This document shows positions 14,938 to 19,633 of a stretch of 19,633 nt of DNA, piece by piece. The stretch lies in NCBI GenBank assembly GCA_002398565.1, contig DGZP01000022.1, positions 52,777-72,409 of the forward strand, in the 5' to 3' direction. A program made the translations under genes and the position numbers. A model generated the notes under the pieces. The model saw only the letters and a program-made list of their open reading frames with translations, had not been told where the DNA came from and made no database searches. Positions within the stretch are counted from its first letter, which is position 1. Every line of letters starts with the position of its first letter. Origin of the DNA: Proteiniphilum sp. UBA4977. GTDB lineage: Bacteria > Bacteroidota > Bacteroidia > Bacteroidales > Dysgonomonadaceae.

Positions 14938-17352
14938 TTATTCAGATTTCACCACTTCTGCCGGGTTTTGATTGGCTGCCCGAATTACCTGTGTTATTAT
15001 AGTGAGAATAACGATTGCTGCTACAACCAGAAACACCACTGCAAACATCCACCAGGAGATGCCGATCCTATAGGCAAAGTTCCGCAACCATTGCTCCATA
15101 AATAGCCATGACAAGGGAAGTGCAATTAAAGCGGAGACAAGAGTTAGAGTAAGGTAATCACGAAGAAACATACTCATTATTTCTTTCGATTCGGCACCTG
15201 CTGTTTTACGGATGGCAATCTCTTTACGCCTTCTTCGGGTCTCGCGCTGCGACACCGAATAGATACCGAAAACGGTAATTAAGATGCATAGGATAGCCAA
15301 CGTGGTAAACAATTTCAATTGATTCTTTTCGGTACTACTTAATTCGCTTAATATCTGATTCATAGACGATACTAAATTTTCGTTTATATCATCAGGGTGG
15401 AAATTCGGAATAAGATTATTTATTGCTTTAATGGCTTCTTCTTCCATCCCCGGTAATACACGAACATAATTTAAATAGCCGATATCATATCTAGCTCCTT
15501 TGATAATTAGAGGAGGTATTTCACTTTGCAAACCTACTGTATGAAATTCATCAACCACTCCCACAATTTCGAAACTCTCTTTTCCTCTACCCTCAGAAGT
15601 AAACCAGTTGGCAGGAACAGTAATAGTTTGGCCTATAGGATCATCCATTTCCATTACCTTCTGAGCGCTCTTATTAATCACGACCTTGTCAGCTTGATAG
15701 CCACGCGTGAAATCTTCATTTATAAAACCTCTTCCAATAATTATTTTCAACTTCATTTTATCAAAAAAATTCTCTCCCACCTCAACCGTCTGGAAAAGCG
15801 GATTAAGATCCATCGGTTTATTTTCCCATTCAACACCTGATACACTAGTTGGTCCTAACTGATCTGTGTTTTCATATACTGTAAAGAAGTTTGAGCTTAT
15901 TATATCATCTACCATCGGAAGTTTCTTGATTTCCTCCATAAGTGGACCTCTATCTCTTACTTTCATTTTAACCTGTAGCAGATTTTTGGTATCAAATCCC
16001 CAATCCATATTATTCATAAAATCTACCTGTTTCCATGTAACAAAAGCACTCATTATGGCAAACAAGCTGATTAGAAGTTGTAATAACAATGTAGTTTTAC
16101 CTGTTGTAATACTGTTCTTTTCCGTGTGGTTATTCTTAAAAGATGATCTTTTTATAGATCTGAAAAGAATAATAAAGGTCATGAAAAACAAGAATATAGC
16201 AGTAAACAAGATGGTGATAGCCAAAACTTTATTAATTGAGCATGAAGATACAATCGTTCCGAATATACGTGAAAAAAGTCCCGATGTAATCTCAATACTG
16301 CAGAAAGATAACATTCCCACTATAACAATAATAAGAGATATTTCTATAAATAGTTGTCGGTAAATATTACCGATTGTCGCTCCAGTCACTCTCCTTAAGT
16401 TGATTTCTTTGAACCGGGCTACCGTATTGCTGTGAAATGTATTCAGAAAGTTGAATAATGCAACAAATAACAACAACACCCCTACGAAAATAAACATTTT
16501 AATATATTTCAGATCATAGTGTATTTTATTTCCTGGCAAATCCTGTATGGAGAACCGTACTAGTGAAAGCGGTTTTAAATCTAAAAACAGATCTTCATTA
16601 TACTCGTTATCCATGGCAAACGTGTAGAGTTTGTCTCGAAAATCACCCAAATCAACATTTTTTTCTAACTTTATATAAATACGAGTATCGTGAAAATCTC
16701 TCCATTGAGTTTCTTCATCAGCATTGGCTAAAAATGATCTGGCATGGGTATCCGGAACGTAACCTCTTTTCTGAAAAAAAGAATTAGCTGGTGGATCGGC
16801 AATCACAGCTTGTACAACATACGAATCATTGTACCCGGAAATCAAAGTTTCTCCTATTGCATCCTCAGGTGTTCCCAAGTATTCTCGTGCAAAAGATTCT
16901 GTGACAATTATTTCATTTTTATTGAATAGAGAGTTTTCGTTTACCAGACCGGTTACTACTTTGGGAGGAAACATTTGTAAGAATCGTTCATCTACAAATT
17001 CTAATAAAGGATATCCTAAATCACGCTCACCATGTTTAAAAGCAGATCCATAGTTAGGATATAATACTGCAACAGACTCTATTTCAGGAAATGTTTGAGA
17101 CAGTTTCTCAGCCGCTATGTAGGGTAAGTGTCCACGTTCGATTTGCTTTCCTGTGCTTTTCAGCGTACCGTATAAATGATATATTCTATCCGAATCGGGA
17201 TAAAAGCGATCATAAGTAGTTTCATATTTATACCAATGAAACCCATAAGTAAAGAAAACGATTCCTATAGTTAACCCCAAAACACTAATAATACTTTGTA
17301 TTCTGTATTTCAGGAGGTTCCTCCAGGCTATTTTGAGATAGTGCTTGAACAT
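14938..17352 (-). CDS. MacB/FtsX-type ABC transporter permease
   Basis: The product has 804 residues. The N-terminus is standard (MFKHYLKIAWRNLLKYRIQS, then helix 1 to about 40). A first periplasmic domain runs to 283, helices 2-4 lie at about 285-305, 336-356 and 375-398, helix 5 at 421-440, a second periplasmic domain follows to 680, and helices 6-8 lie at about 681-700, 733-751 and 764-790. Coupling segments are KEINLRRVTGAT after helix 2 and KEIAIRKTAGAESKEI after helix 6. The end NPAEVVKSE is like that of the next permease. There is no ATPase domain. The 5' end is 12 bases after the stop of the upstream permease, so the two are co-transcribed and may form a heterodimer. Confidence 0.92.
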   Translation of the reverse strand: MFKHYLKIAWRNLLKYRIQSIISVLGLTIGIVFFTYGFHWYKYETTYDRFYPDSDRIYHLYGTLKSTGKQIERGHLPYIAAEKLSQTFPEIESVAVLYPNYGSAFKHGERDLGYPLLEFVDERFLQMFPPKVVTGLVNENSLFNKNEIIVTESFAREYLGTPEDAIGETLISGYNDSYVVQAVIADPPANSFFQKRGYVPDTHARSFLANADEETQWRDFHDTRIYIKLEKNVDLGDFRDKLYTFAMDNEYNEDLFLDLKPLSLVRFSIQDLPGNKIHYDLKYIKMFIFVGVLLLFVALFNFLNTFHSNTVARFKEINLRRVTGATIGNIYRQLFIEISLIIVIVGMLSFCSIEITSGLFSRIFGTIVSSCSINKVLAITILFTAIFLFFMTFIILFRSIKRSSFKNNHTEKNSITTGKTTLLLQLLISLFAIMSAFVTWKQVDFMNNMDWGFDTKNLLQVKMKVRDRGPLMEEIKKLPMVDDIISSNFFTVYENTDQLGPTSVSGVEWENKPMDLNPLFQTVEVGENFFDKMKLKIIIGRGFINEDFTRGYQADKVVINKSAQKVMEMDDPIGQTITVPANWFTSEGRGKESFEIVGVVDEFHTVGLQSEIPPLIIKGARYDIGYLNYVRVLPGMEEEAIKAINNLIPNFHPDDINENLVSSMNQILSELSSTEKNQLKLFTTLAILCILITVFGIYSVSQRETRRRRKEIAIRKTAGAESKEIMSMFLRDYLTLTLVSALIALPLSWLFMEQWLRNFAYRIGISWWMFAVVFLVVAAIVILTIITQVIRAANQNPAEVVKSE

Positions 17353-17364
17353 TCATTTAAAGTT

Positions 17365-19633
17365 TTATTCCGATTTAACCACCACTGCCGGATTCTCCTT
17401 AGCAGCTTTTACAACTCTAAAAATCATACTTGTAATCACGATAAGCAATACAAGTGCAAACACCCCTATAAAGAGCCACCATTCCAGGGATACTCGTCGG
17501 GTATACTGCTCGAGCCATCGCTGCATAACATACACACCAACAGGGAATGCCACTGCCGATGCAGCAATGGTAATCCAGAGATATTGTTTAAAGAAGAGCA
17601 TAAAGATCTCTTTAACGGTAGCCCCATTTACCTTGCATATGGCGATCTCTTTGCGGCGACGGTTGCATGCGAGTGTGACCATCGAATAGATGCCAAATAC
17701 AGCAATAAGAATGGCTACAGAGGTCATTATAGATAATAGAATAAGTAGATATCGTTCAGAACGAGTGTATTCGGCATAAAGCTCTTCCATATTTCTGATA
17801 TATAATTCACTGTCACCTTGATCGGTAATATGCTTTTTTAATTCATGTTCAGTTGATTCTTTGAAGCCATCAATATACTTATATGCAAAATAATTGGAAC
17901 TTATGGAGTTGCTTTCCTCTTTCGATGAAGGTACATTGCTAGTTGTTAAATCATTCTCACCGGTTAAAGGATTCTTCTCAAACGCTCGCGTCTGCATATT
18001 ATCTCTTAATATATAAATTGTTGGAAGTACCGGTAAGGAGGGAGGATCGATATGTACGTCGCGAATTATGCCTACAACAGTGTAATTCAAAACTACTTCT
18101 CCCAATGGCTTTTCTAATTCAAACTTTTTTACTGCAGTCTCATTTATGAGGCATCCATTCTTTTCACCGTAATGTAAATTTCTTCCGGCAGTAATTTCAA
18201 ATTCAAAGAAATCGACAAACTCGGGCTCATGAAATTGAATAAACTCGGCTGTTACTTTCTCATTCGATTGTGTATTATATTGTGCAGATGAACTTACTGT
18301 ACGAGGTAAAAACTGACCCTGGAAGAATATCACATCTTCAACTCCCGGTATCTTTTTCACTTCTTCCTTGGAGAGCCATACATCACTCATAAAAGTGTTT
18401 ATATTATACCTGTTGAATCCTAAATCGCTACTGTTAAGCATTTTATATTGATATAAGAATATTGAGGTGCAAAAGCATAAAAGTATGCCGACCGAAAGTT
18501 GCAAGAACAGACTAATCTTAGTGAAGCTATGGTTCACATTCTTCGATATACTTTTATTCAATAAATAGATGGCAATTAGCAATATAAGAGTTGTGAAAAG
18601 CAGAATGAAGATCCCATATAAAATCATTTCATGTATAAAGAATGATTTAGGTGCATCTATTTCAGATAAGATTGTGAATGGTGAAAAAAGGAGTTCGATT
18701 AAGATTGTACTTACAAAAAGAGAGAACAATAATAGTATATTTATTTCCGTAATAAATTGTACCAAAAGTGAAACGCCGGATGCTCCGTTTACTTTCCTTA
18801 GTTTTAGCTCGCGACCTCTTACCGTAAGGTTATTCACAAAAAGCATCAGGTAGTTGAATAGGGCACAAAGAATTACCAGGATAGAAACAATGATAAAGAT
18901 CTGCAGATGCGCGTATCTGATTTTTGCTTTATCTGTTGGGTATGTGTAGTGAGTTTCTCGTAAAGGCACAAGTATAAAAGTCATTACACCTTGCATAGAG
19001 CTTTCAATTTCAATTGATTCAAGCTTAGATTGAAGTGACTTAACATCAACATTGTCGTGTAAACGAACATACATTGTATTTGAAAAGTAACACCAAGGGC
19101 ATTCAGAATCTTCAAATAAAGGAGCAATTGTCATTAAATCAAAAGGAACATTCGTCTGTACGGAGGGCAACCCCGATACGATATCGATTAATTTTATACC
19201 TTCAGTAGTTATATAATCACTACCCACAATCTGTGCAGCTCTATCCGACAGAATTATCGGTCTGTCTGATATATCACTGGTAAAATTAATTTTTATATCG
19301 GGATAAAAGACCTTAAAGAATGAAGTGTCAGCCAATATTACATCTGCATTACTGATCAATAATTCTTCACCTTTGAAAATGTCTCTTTTTGTTTGATTTA
19401 TTGCTGTGACAGCATCAACCTCAGGAAACCCTTCAAGTAAACTTTTTAGTGGAGTAGGGAGCATATGCTGTACACCATCTTCGTTTCTCTCGTTTAACTT
19501 AAATACTTTATAAATTCTGTCGGCATCCCTAATCTGTTTGTCATACCCTCGCTCAAAACGAATCCACGACATCGTAAAGGCAAACGCAGTGAATCCAATG
19601 GCCAGCCCCAAAACACTAATGATGCTTTGGGTT
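17365..19633 (-). CDS. MacB/FtsX-type ABC transporter permease with a periplasmic CPWC motif (5' end outside the window)
   Basis: The frame stays open to the right edge: codons before the first in-window start read TQSIISVLGLAIGF, which is helix 1 of this family, so roughly the first twenty residues are missing and the true start is beyond 19633. At least 755 residues are visible. The layout is that of the other two permeases, with coupling segments RELKLRKVNGAS and KEIAICKVNGATVKEI and the C-terminus NPAVVVKSE. In the first periplasmic domain the sequence FEDSECPWCYFSNTMYVRL places a CxxC pair (DNA 19090-19101) beside a position that is usually a conserved tryptophan; the other two permeases here lack it. 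The pair could form a disulfide acted on by the redoxins of the array, which is inferred. Confidence 0.9.
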   Translation of the reverse strand, partial: TQSIISVLGLAIGFTAFAFTMSWIRFERGYDKQIRDADRIYKVFKLNERNEDGVQHMLPTPLKSLLEGFPEVDAVTAINQTKRDIFKGEELLISNADVILADTSFFKVFYPDIKINFTSDISDRPIILSDRAAQIVGSDYITTEGIKLIDIVSGLPSVQTNVPFDLMTIAPLFEDSECPWCYFSNTMYVRLHDNVDVKSLQSKLESIEIESSMQGVMTFILVPLRETHYTYPTDKAKIRYAHLQIFIIVSILVILCALFNYLMLFVNNLTVRGRELKLRKVNGASGVSLLVQFITEINILLLFSLFVSTILIELLFSPFTILSEIDAPKSFFIHEMILYGIFILLFTTLILLIAIYLLNKSISKNVNHSFTKISLFLQLSVGILLCFCTSIFLYQYKMLNSSDLGFNRYNINTFMSDVWLSKEEVKKIPGVEDVIFFQGQFLPRTVSSSAQYNTQSNEKVTAEFIQFHEPEFVDFFEFEITAGRNLHYGEKNGCLINETAVKKFELEKPLGEVVLNYTVVGIIRDVHIDPPSLPVLPTIYILRDNMQTRAFEKNPLTGENDLTTSNVPSSKEESNSISSNYFAYKYIDGFKESTEHELKKHITDQGDSELYIRNMEELYAEYTRSERYLLILLSIMTSVAILIAVFGIYSMVTLACNRRRKEIAICKVNGATVKEIFMLFFKQYLWITIAASAVAFPVGVYVMQRWLEQYTRRVSLEWWLFIGVFALVLLIVITSMIFRVVKAAKENPAVVVKSE

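Noticed and set aside
15526..16363. Plus-strand open frames opposite the 804-aa permease
   Set aside because: These are antisense shadows of a well-supported permease and show no domains.

Overview
The window looks like chromosomal DNA of a Bacteroidota bacterium, most likely from the Bacteroidales. Several intergenic regions carry the Bacteroidota promoter signature (-7 TAnnTTTG with a TTG-type -33 element 19-20 bases upstream). Shine-Dalgarno sequences are weak or absent. The gene content (DUF4369/TlpA thioredoxins, 8-helix MacB/FtsX permeases, a Tat-dependent aldo/keto reductase) is typical of that phylum. The genus cannot be fixed from the sequence alone.

Left part (1-2147, all leftward). 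The N-terminal part of a TetR regulator runs off the left edge, and its promoter lies inside overlapping palindromes. To its right is a compact four-gene cassette, read leftward from about 2115: a 116-aa protein of uncertain family, a second TetR regulator, a membrane-anchored thioredoxin-fold protein whose first active-site cysteine is serine (SQLC), and a 66-aa two-helix membrane protein resembling DUF6132. The cassette promoter abuts a 20-bp TetR-type palindrome, so the cassette is probably autoregulated.

Middle part (2249-5751). Two rightward genes follow: an atypical extended-SDR (NAD-dependent epimerase-like) protein, and a 12-helix NnrS / haem-copper-oxidase-subunit-I-like membrane protein that is richer in G+C than its surroundings. 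Facing them is a Tat-exported aldo/keto reductase. An approximately 300-base region without a convincing gene separates this from the right part.

Right part (5992-19633, all leftward). A single-direction array of eight genes with little or no spacing: MacB/FtsX permease (5' end beyond the window), MacB/FtsX permease, DUF4369-TlpA redoxin, lipoprotein TlpA redoxin, large TlpA redoxin, MacB/FtsX permease, TlpA lipoprotein, and a 101-aa membrane protein coupled to it by a TAATG overlap. It holds three full-length-type MacB permeases and four periplasmic thioredoxins but no ABC ATPase and no MacA-like adaptor. One permease carries a CPWC pair in its extracytoplasmic domain and one redoxin carries an extra CKDC pair outside its active site, which suggests that thiol-disulfide chemistry and permease function are linked. 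This redoxin-permease array is the most likely candidate here for an undescribed system. No tRNA, rRNA, CRISPR array, insertion sequence or integrase was seen.
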